A stretch of 63,000 nt of DNA from Lachnospiraceae bacterium UBA3273. Lineage in GTDB: Bacteria > Bacillota > Clostridia > Lachnospirales > Lachnospiraceae. The notes under the pieces were generated by a model, which worked only from the letters and a program-made list of their open reading frames with translations, was not told where the DNA came from and did not search any database. Made by a program: the position numbers and the translations under genes. The stretch is taken from NCBI GenBank assembly GCA_002362385.1, contig DEUB01000007.1:1-63000 (forward strand), given 5' to 3'. Positions 17,693 through 26,205 of this stretch are shown here, one piece after another. How positions within the stretch are numbered: position 1 is the stretch's first letter; each line of letters opens with the position of its first letter.

Positions 17693-18616
17693 TCAGCCCA
17701 ATGCCTGTGCAATATCCTCTTTCATGTCAATTACCGCTGCCCTGGAAGCATCCGCATAATTTTCAGGCCCGAACTTATCCTTATAAGCGTCGTTCTGATA
17801 TGCGGCGATAATGCCTCTGGAGGAATTCACAATGGCTCCCAATCCGTCTTTATTGAAGAAATGTACCAGATCCCTGCCTTTTCCTCCCTGGGCCCCATAG
17901 CCCGGAACCAGAATATAAGCCTTGGGCATGATATCCCGCAGTATTTTCCCCATTTCCGGATAAGTAGCTCCCACTACGGCGCCAACATAGCTGTAGGCGT
18001 CTCCCATGAGCTCCCTGCCCCATTCATTTACCATTTTGCCCACATGCTCATATAAAGGCTTCCCGTCGATGATTCTGTCCTGAAATTCCCCGCTGCTGGG
18101 ATTGGAAGTCTTGACCAGTACAAAAATCCCCTTCTTTTCCTCTTTGCACACGTCTATAAAGGGCTTTACCCCGTCAGAGCCCAAATAAGGATTTACCGTT
18201 ACAAAATCCTCATCAAAGCCGTAATAGCTCTTAGAGCCTATGGTAACCTTTCCCAAGTGCCCCGTAGCATATGCGCTGGAGGTGGAACCGATATCCCCGC
18301 GCTTAATGTCTCCGATTACGATCAGGCCCTTTTCCTTACAATAGGCAACGGTTTTGGCAAAAGCAGAAAGCCCCGGGATCCCGAACTGCTCATACATGGC
18401 GATCTGCGGCTTTACTGCCGGGACCAGATCGCAGACCGCATCCACGATCCCCTTATTAAACTGAAAGATCGCTTCCGCCGCGCCTTCCAAAGTTTCTCCG
18501 AACTCCTTAAAAGCCTTCTCCTTGATATGCTCCGGAACAAATTTTAACATGGGATCCAGACCTACCACAATAGGCGCTCCCGTTTTCCGGATTTTTGCTG
18601 TTAACTGATTGATCAT
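17693..18616 (-). CDS. pyrF: Orotidine 5'-phosphate decarboxylase, type 2
   Basis: PyrF decarboxylates OMP to UMP. The 307 residues fit the longer type-2 (mycobacterial/clostridial) form. It has VVGLDP near residue 18, the catalytic charge array in VIGDIKRGDIGSTS near 95, and the phosphate-binding loop VPGYGAQGG near 225. The ATG follows AGGAG. It is the first gene of the pyr-pur string. Confidence 0.98.
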   Translation of the reverse strand: MINQLTAKIRKTGAPIVVGLDPMLKFVPEHIKEKAFKEFGETLEGAAEAIFQFNKGIVDAVCDLVPAVKPQIAMYEQFGIPGLSAFAKTVAYCKEKGLIVIGDIKRGDIGSTSSAYATGHLGKVTIGSKSYYGFDEDFVTVNPYLGSDGVKPFIDVCKEEKKGIFVLVKTSNPSSGEFQDRIIDGKPLYEHVGKMVNEWGRELMGDAYSYVGAVVGATYPEMGKILRDIMPKAYILVPGYGAQGGKGRDLVHFFNKDGLGAIVNSSRGIIAAYQNDAYKDKFGPENYADASRAAVIDMKEDIAQALG

Positions 18617-18721
18617 TTTCTTTCTCCTGTATCTCTATTATTTTGTTTCTATTATTTTATCTTTGTTGTTCTCTGCTATCTGATCTTTTCATATGAACCT
18701 TTTCCGAATCTGACCGCCCTG

Positions 18722-19774
18722 TCAGCGGGTACTCAAAAATATCGCTTCCCTCTGGGCCGCCTCGTCATCAGGATAAGACGACAGATAGGCGTTCATGAGG
18801 GATTTGGCCTTTGCAAAGTCTCCCGCCCTCTCATAAGCCACGATCTGATTGTAGCGCAAAGTCTGGGCCATGGATGCGTCTTCCAGCGCTAAGGCATCCT
18901 CAAAAGCATGGATTGCTTCATTATAGTTGCCTGAAGCTAACTTGCAAAGTCCCAGCTGATTGTATATGAGGGCATCCTCCGGAGCTTCCCCCAGATATTC
19001 CGAATAAAGCACGCCGGCATAATTGCTGTCCCCTAACTGCTCATAGGTCCTTCCCAGCATATATACGATCTCGCCCTTTTCCTTTTTGGCGGACTGCTTG
19101 GCAACCTCCAAATGGTTTCTGGCATTATCATAATCCTCTAAATAAAAATAAACGACTCCCTGCTCATAGTCACTTAAATTCTTTTCTTCATCCAGCATCC
19201 GGGTCAGATACTCCCTGCCCTTTTCTTCATATCCGTTTCCTGCCAGTACCTCGTAAATGTCGATCTTCATACCGTGGGAATCGGTGGTGTTAGCGATCGC
19301 CTGTTCGAAATTATAGATTCCGCCCTCGTAATCCGCTTCCTCGATCAGGATGCTCCCTCTTAAGAAATAAGCGTCGGCATTTTTCTTGTCGCTTTCTATA
19401 ATAGCGTCCAAAAGCTTTGCCGCTTCACCTGGCTGTCCGTTTTTGTAAAGCGCCGTAGCCATATAAAAATTAATATCCCGTTCCAGATCTCCGGCAAAGA
19501 TCCCTCCGTTATCCAGCGCTTTTTCAAAGGCCGTTATGGAATTCTCATAATCCGCCATGCCCAGATAGGTAATACCGCACCCCCTGTATGAAAGTTCCAG
19601 ATCCTCGCCCGATACAATGGCCTGTTCAAAGCATTGCAGCGCGCCTTTATAATCAGACAGTTCCACTGCCTCAAATCCCGCCTTAATATTTTCGCCTTCT
19701 TTATGCCCGCAGCCCGCAGCCGTTACCGCCATGCCAAGCAGCAGACCAAAGAATAATCCTTTGTTTTTTTTCAT
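18722..19774 (-). CDS. TPR-repeat lipoprotein
   Basis: 350 residues. A lipoprotein signal peptide (MKKNKGLFFGLLLG, cleavage before the Cys of TAAGC near residue 22) places it on the outer face of the membrane. About eight tetratricopeptide repeats follow (for example ALQCFEQAI, SITAFEKAL, GIYNFEQAI, AIHAFEDAL), so it should serve as a protein-binding scaffold; the partner is unknown. The frame is open to 19951, but ATG 19774 has GGAGG 7 bases upstream and begins the signal peptide, and a TATAAT box lies just before it. Confidence 0.92.
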   Translation of the reverse strand: MKKNKGLFFGLLLGMAVTAAGCGHKEGENIKAGFEAVELSDYKGALQCFEQAIVSGEDLELSYRGCGITYLGMADYENSITAFEKALDNGGIFAGDLERDINFYMATALYKNGQPGEAAKLLDAIIESDKKNADAYFLRGSILIEEADYEGGIYNFEQAIANTTDSHGMKIDIYEVLAGNGYEEKGREYLTRMLDEEKNLSDYEQGVVYFYLEDYDNARNHLEVAKQSAKKEKGEIVYMLGRTYEQLGDSNYAGVLYSEYLGEAPEDALIYNQLGLCKLASGNYNEAIHAFEDALALEDASMAQTLRYNQIVAYERAGDFAKAKSLMNAYLSSYPDDEAAQREAIFLSTR

Positions 19775-19795
19775 ACCAAGTCCTCCGACTGTTAT

Positions 19796-19801
19796 ATTAT
19801 A
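19796..19801 (-). promoter_or_regulatory. -10 box close to the TPR lipoprotein start
   Basis: TATAAT on the minus strand, 22 bases before the ATG, leaving a leader just long enough for the GGAGG site. The -35 region is poor (TTTTAT at 17 bases), so the promoter may be weak or need an activator. Confidence 0.5.
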
Positions 19802-20107
19802 ACAAAAAAGGAACTTCAATAAAACAATTTCCTCAAATTTATCTGTTAAAATTTGTCCCCAACCGTTATTCCACCTTTTAAAATCCTTATCCGGCCGCCG
19901 CTTGTTCCTTTTTTCATACATCTGAAGCCAAAAAACAGCAAAGTCCGTCAAAAAGTTATATGATAGGTATCAAGTTATGTAAACTCCAAAAAACGGAGGC
20001 GGAAGCAGACACATCTGTAATGCAGGTTTACCGTCCGCATTGCTCTTTCCATCTATCTGTATTGATACATTTTCTGTAATTTCATGGCCTTCATTTCGAA
20101 CTTCTCT

Positions 20108-20113
20108 ATTATA
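20108..20113 (-). promoter_or_regulatory. Distal -10 box upstream of the TPR lipoprotein
   Basis: TATAAT on the minus strand. TTGACT is present, but 21 bases upstream, longer than the usual 16-18; TTTGGT lies at 16. Use is uncertain. Confidence 0.4.
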
Positions 20114-20187
20114 CTGTTTTCCATACATAACCAAAGTCAACATCCCTGCCCAACCGGCAGGGTATTTGACCCCCCGCGGCTCAAAAA

Positions 20188-20220
20188 AAGGACATCTTAC
20201 AGATCCTGTAAGGCGTCCTT
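20188..20220 (-). terminator. Terminator overlapping the end of the LytTR regulator gene
   Basis: Stem AGGAC..CTTACAG paired with CTGTAAG..GTCCT, 3-base loop, followed on the minus strand by a run of seven T. The regulator's stop codon lies inside the stem. Confidence 0.9.
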
Positions 20221-20922
20221 AATCCTTTTTACATAGCTTCTTCCAACTTCCAGCTGTCCCATCCCTTCCCGCAGCACCAGATACCGGTTGAGGCTGTCTA
20301 ACGACTGGATAAAATCCATATTGACAATGGTCCCTCTCGCACAGGGAACAAAATCCTCGTCTATGAGCTGCTGCATGGTACTGCTGCAGGTATGATAAGG
20401 GATGTCTATAATTTCCTCTCTCGTATGGATAAACATCTGCCGCCTTCTATGCTCGATATAAACGATTTCGGAAACACGAATGGGATGAAAAACACATCCG
20501 CTTTTGAAATACACGAACCGCTTTTCCCTTTTCTGCATTTTAAAGCGCAGGGCATCCTTAATGAGCGTTTCCGCCGCTTCATAAGAAAAAGGCTTTTCCA
20601 GATAACCGTAGCAATGGAGTTCACTGAATACATGCAGGCAGTCATCCGCCAAAGCAGAGATCACAATAACCGGAATAAAAGCGTATTTATCAAACTGCCT
20701 GATGTCCTCAACAAATTTCAGGCAGGATATCTCACTGAACGGTTCTTTATTTAAAGATGTGTCCACTATGATCAATTCTATATCATGGGAAATCACAGTC
20801 TGATAGGCGTCTGACAAATCTCCTGTTTGAAAAATACTGACATTCTTTTTATATTTCAGAATAATATGATATAGCCTGTCCAAAACGGCATAATCCGATT
20901 CGATCAACAGAATCTTTTTCAT
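20197..20922 (-). CDS. LytTR-family response regulator
   Basis: 241 residues. An N-terminal receiver domain (about 1-120: ILLIESDYAVLDRL, IIVDTSLN with the likely phosphoacceptor Asp54, VIVISA, and Lys in YLEKPFSYE) is followed by a LytTR DNA-binding domain (about 135-235: VYIEHRRRQMFIHT, FVPCARGTIVNMDFI, VGRSYVKRI). No histidine kinase lies beside it. It follows an XRE regulator gene by 6 bases, so the two form a small regulatory operon. Target genes are unknown; the nearby TPR lipoprotein is a candidate. Confidence 0.92.
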   Translation of the reverse strand: MKKILLIESDYAVLDRLYHIILKYKKNVSIFQTGDLSDAYQTVISHDIELIIVDTSLNKEPFSEISCLKFVEDIRQFDKYAFIPVIVISALADDCLHVFSELHCYGYLEKPFSYEAAETLIKDALRFKMQKREKRFVYFKSGCVFHPIRVSEIVYIEHRRRQMFIHTREEIIDIPYHTCSSTMQQLIDEDFVPCARGTIVNMDFIQSLDSLNRYLVLREGMGQLEVGRSYVKRIKDALQDL

Positions 20923-20928
20923 TCGGAA

Positions 20929-21333
20929 TTATTTATCCGGTTTATTTACTTTTTTTATAAAATCTTCCAGACTGAAATCGGAATTAGGATAAATGATCTT
21001 TCGGGATGCTGTAAAATATGCGATCAGCCGCATCATAATATCCATTTTGGCCGTTTCCGAACAATTGCGTATCATATTCCAGACCTTTTGCTCATTCTGA
21101 AATTCCCCATATAAAAGATAGTCAGCAGATATGCCGAAAACAGAATTTAACTTTTCCAGCACATCCGTGGAGATATTGTTTTCTCCCCGTTCCAGCTTTT
21201 GATAGCCCTCCCTGCTCATCCCGAGGGCTTCTGCAAACTGCTTCTGGGTAAGTCCTAAAAGCATGCGGACGGCCTTGATCCTTTCAGTCCGTTCTTTTCT
21301 TTTATCATTTGTATTTTTCAATGAAATCACCAT
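20929..21333 (-). CDS. XRE-family transcriptional regulator
   Basis: 134 residues. A helix-turn-helix of the Cro/CI type occupies about residues 17-75 (RMLLGLTQKQFAEALGMSR, YQKLERGENNIS, NSVFGISADYLLYGE). The C-terminal 60 residues are helical and may form a dimer or ligand domain. The ribosome binding site is weak, with GGGCG upstream. It is co-transcribed with the LytTR regulator 6 bases downstream. Confidence 0.88.
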   Translation of the reverse strand: MVISLKNTNDKRKERTERIKAVRMLLGLTQKQFAEALGMSREGYQKLERGENNISTDVLEKLNSVFGISADYLLYGEFQNEQKVWNMIRNCSETAKMDIMMRLIAYFTASRKIIYPNSDFSLEDFIKKVNKPDK

Positions 21334-21495
21334 CTGCGCAAAGCGCCCTTAATAACATCATGATACAAACCCCAAAATTCATTTACCAGAATCCCACAAG
21401 GAATATGATATTCCTTATTGATACGCATTTTTCTGTTTTTTATTCGTATATCTTTTACCCGGATTCCTAAAGACCCTGTACGAAAATTCCCATAC

Positions 21496-21530
21496 AAAAA
21501 AAGAAATCTCTCCGCTTTCGGACAGATTTC
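21496..21530 (-). terminator. Terminator of the amino-acid ABC operon
   Basis: Twelve-base stem with one mismatch (21503-21514 with 21519-21530) and a 4-base loop, then seven T on the minus strand (21496-21502). It is 57 bases past the stop of the cytidylate-kinase-like gene. Confidence 0.9.
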
Positions 21531-21586
21531 CTTTCTACATAACATATTATCCCGTTTATTTCAGGCCCGGCATCAAAAGCCTTCGA

Positions 21587-22171
21587 TCATTTCTCAGCCA
21601 GGCTGCAAATGGTATCCACACAGGTCTCGATTCCCAGCGTGGAGGAGCTTAAAGAAATATCATAATATTCGGACATGCCGAATTCGGTATTGGTATAATA
21701 AGTACAATACTTCTTCCTCGCCTTATCTATGGCGCGGATCTCATCACTGATCTTTGATTCAGGCGTATCCGGCATCTTTTCCTTCATGTGCTCAAGACGC
21801 CAGTAGGGCGTTGCATGGATAAATACATGAAGGCAGTTATCAAACTCCTTTAAAATGGTGTTGGCATTTCTTCCCAGGATAACGCAGTTACCCTTTTCGC
21901 CGATTCTCCTGATGACCTCCCTCTGCACCTCAAAAAGCTTTTCATTTAAGGGCTTATTATAGAAATCAAAGAGACTCTGGGCAAAACCGAAATTAACCGG
22001 CACCTTTTCATCCCATTTCAAAATGCTTTCCACATCAATATTGGATTCCTTTGCGGCACGGAGAATGATCGCTTTATCGTAAAACTCATACCCAAGCCTT
22101 TTTGCCACCTGAGTACCGATGGCGCTTCCCCCTGCTCCGAATTCACGGCTGATCGTAATAATCCTTTTCAT
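21587..22171 (-). CDS. Cytidylate kinase-like protein
   Basis: 194 residues of the cytidylate-kinase-like P-loop family. It begins MKRIITISREFGAGGSAIG, where the Ser/Gly-rich P-loop replaces the classic GxxGxGKS. A possible phosphate-binding CVILGRNANTIL is near residue 95, and Arg-rich segments near 125-140 resemble a lid. True cytidylate kinase (Cmk) is longer and has a different P-loop, so the substrate is open. It is the last gene of the amino-acid ABC operon, 10 bases after the ATPase gene, and is followed by a strong terminator. Confidence 0.85.
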   Translation of the reverse strand: MKRIITISREFGAGGSAIGTQVAKRLGYEFYDKAIILRAAKESNIDVESILKWDEKVPVNFGFAQSLFDFYNKPLNEKLFEVQREVIRRIGEKGNCVILGRNANTILKEFDNCLHVFIHATPYWRLEHMKEKMPDTPESKISDEIRAIDKARKKYCTYYTNTEFGMSEYYDISLSSSTLGIETCVDTICSLAEK

Positions 22172-22181
22172 ATCCTTCCCC

Positions 22182-22904
22182 CTATAATACTTTATTTAAG
22201 AAATCAATGGTCCTCTCTTCTTTGGGATGGGAAATAACCTCATCGGGCGTTCCCTGCTCCACGATGTATCCCCCGTCCATGAACACGATCCGATCCGCCA
22301 CTTCCCTGGCAAAACCGATTTCATGAGTAACCACCACCATGGTCATGCCTTCGGCGGCAAGCTCCTGCATAACGCTTAAAACCTCCCCTACCATTTCAGG
22401 GTCCAAAGCGGAAGTCGGCTCGTCAAAGAGCATGATATCGGGATTCATGGCAAGAGCCCTGGCTATTGCCACACGCTGCTTTTGTCCGCCGGACAACTGG
22501 GAAGGGTAAGCGTCTGCTTTCTGCTCCATGCCCACTCTTTTTAAAAGCTGCATGCCCTTATCCTTCGCTTCTTCCTTTGTCATCTTCTTCAATTCCACCG
22601 GTGCAAGCATGATATTTTGTAGGACCGTCTTGTGGGGAAACAGGTTAAAGTGCTGGAATACCATTCCGATATTTTCCCTGACCGCATTAATATCAATATG
22701 CTTGTCGGTCACATCATTGCCGTCGATGATAATAGTTCCGGCTGTAGCTGCCTCTAACTGATTTAAGCACCGCAAAAATGTAGACTTTCCGCTTCCGGAA
22801 GGCCCTAACAAAACAACGACCTCTCCCTCGGCAATATCAATGCTCATTCCTTTTAAAACTTCCAGTTTCCCGAAATTTTTCTTTAAGTCCTTTACATGGA
22901 CCAT
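22182..22904 (-). CDS. Polar amino acid ABC transporter, ATP-binding protein (GlnQ-like)
   Basis: About 240 residues. It has Walker A GPSGSGKST near residue 32, Q-loop NIGMVFQHFNLF, signature LSGGQKQRVAIARAL near 130, Walker B IMLFDEPTSALD and the H-loop VTHEIGF, a complete ABC ATPase that powers the importer with the adjacent permease. The frame is open to a GTG at 22922 inside the permease gene. ATG 22904 has AGGA 6 bases upstream and is preferred. Family members import glutamine, glutamate, arginine, histidine or cystine; the substrate is not decided by sequence. Confidence 0.95.
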   Translation of the reverse strand: MVHVKDLKKNFGKLEVLKGMSIDIAEGEVVVLLGPSGSGKSTFLRCLNQLEAATAGTIIIDGNDVTDKHIDINAVRENIGMVFQHFNLFPHKTVLQNIMLAPVELKKMTKEEAKDKGMQLLKRVGMEQKADAYPSQLSGGQKQRVAIARALAMNPDIMLFDEPTSALDPEMVGEVLSVMQELAAEGMTMVVVTHEIGFAREVADRIVFMDGGYIVEQGTPDEVISHPKEERTIDFLNKVL

Positions 22905-22911
22905 GATTTTC

Positions 22912-23580
22912 CTATCTTCCACGGTTTACCCTCCTCTCAATCCTCTTTGCTATTTTACTGAGAGCAATGATCACGATCATATACATAAGACCGACAATGG
23001 TCCATGTCTCCAAAACCTTGAAGGTATTTCCCGCAATGGTCTTACCCGTATTGGTCAGCTCCGGGAAGGCGATAACGGAAAGAATGGAGGTATCCTTTAA
23101 GGTAATGATGAACTGATTGATAATGGAAGGGATCATGGTACGGATCGCCTGGGGAAGCACTACCAGCCTCATGCTCTTTCCGTAGGATAATCCCAGACTC
23201 CGGCTGGCCTCCATTTGTCCCTTGTCCACACTCTCAATTCCGGCACGGATGATCTCCGCCATATATGCGCCGCAGTTCATGGCAAGGGCAATAGTACCTG
23301 CCGAAAGAGCTGTCAGTCTGAAATCCTGTATCCCCATGGACTTGATCCCTGCCGGAATACCGAAGTAGATAAAGTATGCAAGTACGATCAACGGAACGCC
23401 GCGTACTGCGTCCACATAGAGAGTACCGATAAAATTAAAAATGCGGCTTCTGCCCACATTCATCAAGGCAAAGATCAAACCGATGATCATGGCAAAAAGC
23501 AGTGACAACAGGGTCAGCAGTATGGTCTGTCCTAAAGAGCGCAACAGCATTGCACCATATGTTTCGACTATGTATAGCAT
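22912..23580 (-). CDS. Polar amino acid ABC transporter, permease
   Basis: 222 residues with five predicted membrane helices. The inner-membrane coupling motif of HisM/GlnP-type permeases is visible (AGIESVDKGQMEASRSLGLS near residues 125-144), and VRGVPLIVLAYFIYFG is near 60-75. It probably works as a homodimer, since only one permease gene is present. It is encoded between the binding protein and the ATPase; a stable hairpin separates it from the binding-protein gene. Confidence 0.95.
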   Translation of the reverse strand: MLYIVETYGAMLLRSLGQTILLTLLSLLFAMIIGLIFALMNVGRSRIFNFIGTLYVDAVRGVPLIVLAYFIYFGIPAGIKSMGIQDFRLTALSAGTIALAMNCGAYMAEIIRAGIESVDKGQMEASRSLGLSYGKSMRLVVLPQAIRTMIPSIINQFIITLKDTSILSVIAFPELTNTGKTIAGNTFKVLETWTIVGLMYMIVIIALSKIAKRIERRVNRGR

Positions 23581-23650
23581 TTGGTATCTCCTTTTCTTTT
23601 ACTGTGGGATTGTTGGTTTTATATGGGATAACGAAGAATCCTTGATAACA

Positions 23651-23687
23651 AAACGTGAGAAACCCTTTTTAAGAGCTTCTCACGTTT
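23651..23687 (-). terminator. Hairpin between the binding-protein and permease genes
   Basis: Perfect 11-base stem AAACGTGAGAA/TTCTCACGTTT (23651-23661 with 23677-23687), with a 15-base loop. The minus strand continues TGTTATC, so the T run is short. Such leaky terminators or mRNA-end stabilisers are common after binding-protein genes, where they raise their yield over the permease. Confidence 0.7.
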
Positions 23688-23701
23688 GTTTCAGGTTTAC
23701 A

Positions 23702-24532
23702 TTATTTCAGGTATTTATCGAGAATCTCATCATATTTGCCGTTTGCTTTGATGTTGGCAAGACCGGCATTGAACATATCAAGTAATTCCTGATCAGCGGT
23801 GTCCATAATGGCAAATCCGTAAGGAGCGCCTTCACTTTCCATTCCTTCCGGAATCTTCAGTGCAAGATCGCCTTCCTTGATAGAAGCAGCCATGATTGGC
23901 GTATCCTCTACACATGCAGCGCTGTTTCCAAGAATAACGTCCTGATACATTGTAGGCGAATCTTCAAACACGGTTACGGTAAATCCGTACTCATCCTTTA
24001 AGCTGTTTGCAAAGTCAGCGCCTGCCGTTCCCTGTTTTACAGCCACGTTTTTACCTGAAAGGTCTTCAAAGCTTGCAATATCGCTGTCAGCGCCTACTAC
24101 AAAGGTCTGGGTCGCATCAAAGTAACCTTCGGAGAAAATCCAGCCCTGGTCGATACGCTCCTGCTTGATGGTCGCGCCGGCAATGATCGCATCCGCCTGG
24201 CCGGTCTGAACCGCAATAACGGCCGCATCCCATCCTAAGCTCTGTAATTCATACTCAAATCCCTGATCTTCCGCAACTGCTGCAAGGATATCAACGTCGA
24301 TACCAACAAACTCATTTTTTTCGTTTGTGTACTCAAAGGGTTTGAATACGGTATCGGTTGCAATGATCCATTTCTTACCGTCTGCGGTTTCTCCTTCAGC
24401 TTCAGGCGCTTCTGCTCCCTCTTCTGTCGCAGGTGCCTCAGGCGTGCTTGCAGGCGCCGGATCAGAACCGCATCCTGCTAACAATCCCGCTAACACGGTT
24501 GTGCATAATAATAATGCCAATGACTTTTTCAT
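23702..24532 (-). CDS. Polar amino acid ABC transporter, substrate-binding lipoprotein
   Basis: 276 residues of the family 3 (PF00497-type) binding proteins. A lipoprotein signal peptide ends at LLAGCGSD (Cys near residue 21), followed by a Pro/Ala/Glu-rich linker. The binding domain shows FKPFEYTNEKNEFVGIDVD, the Arg/Asp region of AIIAGATIKQERID near 120, and GKNVAVKQGTAGADFA near 165. It is the first gene of the four-gene importer operon, behind a consensus promoter and a leader hairpin. Confidence 0.95.
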   Translation of the reverse strand: MKKSLALLLCTTVLAGLLAGCGSDPAPASTPEAPATEEGAEAPEAEGETADGKKWIIATDTVFKPFEYTNEKNEFVGIDVDILAAVAEDQGFEYELQSLGWDAAVIAVQTGQADAIIAGATIKQERIDQGWIFSEGYFDATQTFVVGADSDIASFEDLSGKNVAVKQGTAGADFANSLKDEYGFTVTVFEDSPTMYQDVILGNSAACVEDTPIMAASIKEGDLALKIPEGMESEGAPYGFAIMDTADQELLDMFNAGLANIKANGKYDEILDKYLK

Positions 24533-24563
24533 AACAAGTCTCCTCCCATATAAAATTTAGATT

Positions 24564-24622
24564 AAAAACGGGCAGAATACAAACTGCGAACGGATCTTAT
24601 CCGACGCCTTTGTCTCCCGCCC
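24564..24622 (-). promoter_or_regulatory. Leader hairpin with U-run upstream of the amino-acid importer
   Basis: On the minus strand GGGC (24619-24622) pairs with GCCC (24570-24573), and inside it ACAAA with TTTGT and CGGAT with ATCCG, separated by small internal loops. A run of five T follows. The hairpin starts about 9 bases after the predicted transcription start and ends about 35 bases before the ATG. It may be the argJ terminator, an attenuator of the importer message, or both. Confidence 0.6.
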
Positions 24623-24637
24623 AAATCCACGCTTTTA

Positions 24638-24666
24638 ATTATAGACAATTGTTATTTTTTTGTCAA
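24638..24666 (-). promoter_or_regulatory. Consensus sigma-A promoter of the amino-acid importer operon
   Basis: On the minus strand TTGACA (24661-24666), a 17-base spacer and TATAAT (24638-24643): both boxes match consensus exactly. Confidence 0.92.
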
Positions 24667-24708
24667 GTTTTATTCCTGCCCATATCCTGTCCGTTGTGCC
24701 GTTCTTTG

Positions 24709-26037
24709 CTAGGAACGGTAATCCCCGTTGATCTTAACATAATCGTAGGTCAAGTCGCATCCCCATGCCGTAGCGGATGCCTCTCCTATGTTAAGCCGAA
24801 CATCTATTTCAATTTCGTCTTCCATAAGGATCTCCTTTGCTTTCTCCTCTGAAAACTCCAGTCCCACGCCGTCCCTGCAGGTCTGGATCTTCCCCGCTTT
24901 TGACGCCAGATAAACGTCAAATTTGTCTGCGTCAAAATCCGCTCCTGCATAGCCCAATGCGCAGGCAATACGCCCGCAGTTGGCATCTGCCCCAAACATC
25001 GCGCTTTTTACCAGGGGGGAACGTATCACGCTTTTTGCCACGATGATGGCAGTATCCAGATCAGGCGCCGATGAGCATACACAGGTAAGCAGCTTGGTAG
25101 CGCCCTCTCCGTCTTTTGCCAGCATTCTTGTCATATTCATGAGCACCAGGTAAAGCCCCCTGTAAAAGATCTTGTAAGCCTCTCCCTCTTCTGTGATCTT
25201 TTCGTTTCCTGCCGCACCGTTTGCCAGAACGCTTACCATATCATTGGTAGAGGTATCCCCATCCACACTGAGACAGTTATAGGTAACCTTTACGATCTCC
25301 CCCAAAGCCTTCTGCAGCAAGCCTTTGTCAATATCAACATCGGTGGTAACAAAATTCAGGGTGGTGGCCATGTTGGGATGGATCATGCCGCTGCCCTTTG
25401 CCATACCGCCGATATGACATTCCCTGCCGTCGATCTCAAATTTTACGGCGCATTCCTTTTTTACCGTATCCGTGGTCATAATGGCAGCAGCCGCTTCTCC
25501 GTTTCCCTCATAGGAAAGCCCTTCCACAAGCCTTGGAACAGCATTTTTAACAGGCTCTATAGGCAGAACCTGACCGATGACGCCTGTCGACGCCACAATG
25601 ACCTGCTCTATGGGAATATCCAGAGCTTCTGCCGTGAGCCGGCACATTTCAACAGCCTTTTCTTCTCCGTCCGCATTACAGGTATTGGCATTGCCTGAAT
25701 TTACAATGACTGCCCGAGCCTTTCCTCCCGATTTGGCAAGGTTATTTTGGGTAACGATGATGGGCGCGCCTTTTACCTTGTTGGTAGTATAGACTCCTGC
25801 CGCAGTGCATTCCGTATCCGCCACGATCATGGCAATATCATTTTTACTGCTGTTTAATGGGGATTCGTTTCCATCGGGAAGTCCGTGCTTTATCCCGCAG
25901 TAAACGCCGCTTGCCTTAAATCCCTTTGCAGCGCAGATGCCGCCTTCCATATACGCAAAGCCGTCCTCTTTCTTAAGTTCTACGGTCTTTTTTACCTTTT
26001 GGTTCTGCATTATACTCATATTCTGCTGTATTTCCAT
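24709..26037 (-). CDS. argJ: Bifunctional glutamate N-acetyltransferase / amino-acid acetyltransferase ArgJ
   Basis: ArgJ transfers the acetyl group from N-acetylornithine to glutamate and, in bifunctional forms, also uses acetyl-CoA, in arginine synthesis. The precursor cleaves itself before the nucleophile Thr in HPNMAT near residue 220. Other marks are AMIVADTECTAAGVYTTNK near 62 and the C-terminal GCDLTYDYVKIN. The frame is open to 26199, but ATG 26037 has GAGGAG 7 bases upstream and gives a normal length of about 442 residues. No other arg gene is in the window. A TTGACA promoter lies about 95 bases upstream. Confidence 0.97.
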   Translation of the reverse strand: MEIQQNMSIMQNQKVKKTVELKKEDGFAYMEGGICAAKGFKASGVYCGIKHGLPDGNESPLNSSKNDIAMIVADTECTAAGVYTTNKVKGAPIIVTQNNLAKSGGKARAVIVNSGNANTCNADGEEKAVEMCRLTAEALDIPIEQVIVASTGVIGQVLPIEPVKNAVPRLVEGLSYEGNGEAAAAIMTTDTVKKECAVKFEIDGRECHIGGMAKGSGMIHPNMATTLNFVTTDVDIDKGLLQKALGEIVKVTYNCLSVDGDTSTNDMVSVLANGAAGNEKITEEGEAYKIFYRGLYLVLMNMTRMLAKDGEGATKLLTCVCSSAPDLDTAIIVAKSVIRSPLVKSAMFGADANCGRIACALGYAGADFDADKFDVYLASKAGKIQTCRDGVGLEFSEEKAKEILMEDEIEIDVRLNIGEASATAWGCDLTYDYVKINGDYRS

Positions 26038-26129
26038 TATCCGCTCCTCTTTCTTTTTCAAAATTCCATATGCCCCGGCAAAGGAGAAATGCAGGGATAC
26101 CGCAGCTTCTTCTCTTTCGGCACAATAAA

Positions 26130-26159
26130 AATGTACTCCCCCACGGCAGCTTTTGTCAA
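26130..26159 (-). promoter_or_regulatory. Probable promoter of argJ
   Basis: On the minus strand TTGACA (26154-26159), an 18-base spacer and TACATT (26130-26135). It lies inside the longer open frame that precedes the chosen argJ start, which supports that start. I see no clear ARG operator. Confidence 0.6.
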
Positions 26160-26205
26160 TTCCTTCCTGCCCGGAGGAGCACATTTTTTCTATGAACACA
26201 CAATA

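Larger units (their letters stand above)
19775..20196. other. Gene-free region upstream of the TPR lipoprotein
   Basis: About 420 bases without a credible gene. It holds a proximal -10 box (19796-19801), a distal -10 box (20108-20113), a GC-rich hairpin (CCCTGCC/GGCAGGG, 20144-20162) and the terminator of the regulator gene at its right end. If the distal promoter is used, the message has a leader of about 330 bases, in which I recognise no known riboswitch. Confidence 0.6.

Noticed and set aside
21327..21545. 72-residue open frame upstream of the XRE gene
   Set aside because: Its first third is read from the terminator hairpin at 21503-21530 and it has no ribosome binding site or family resemblance.
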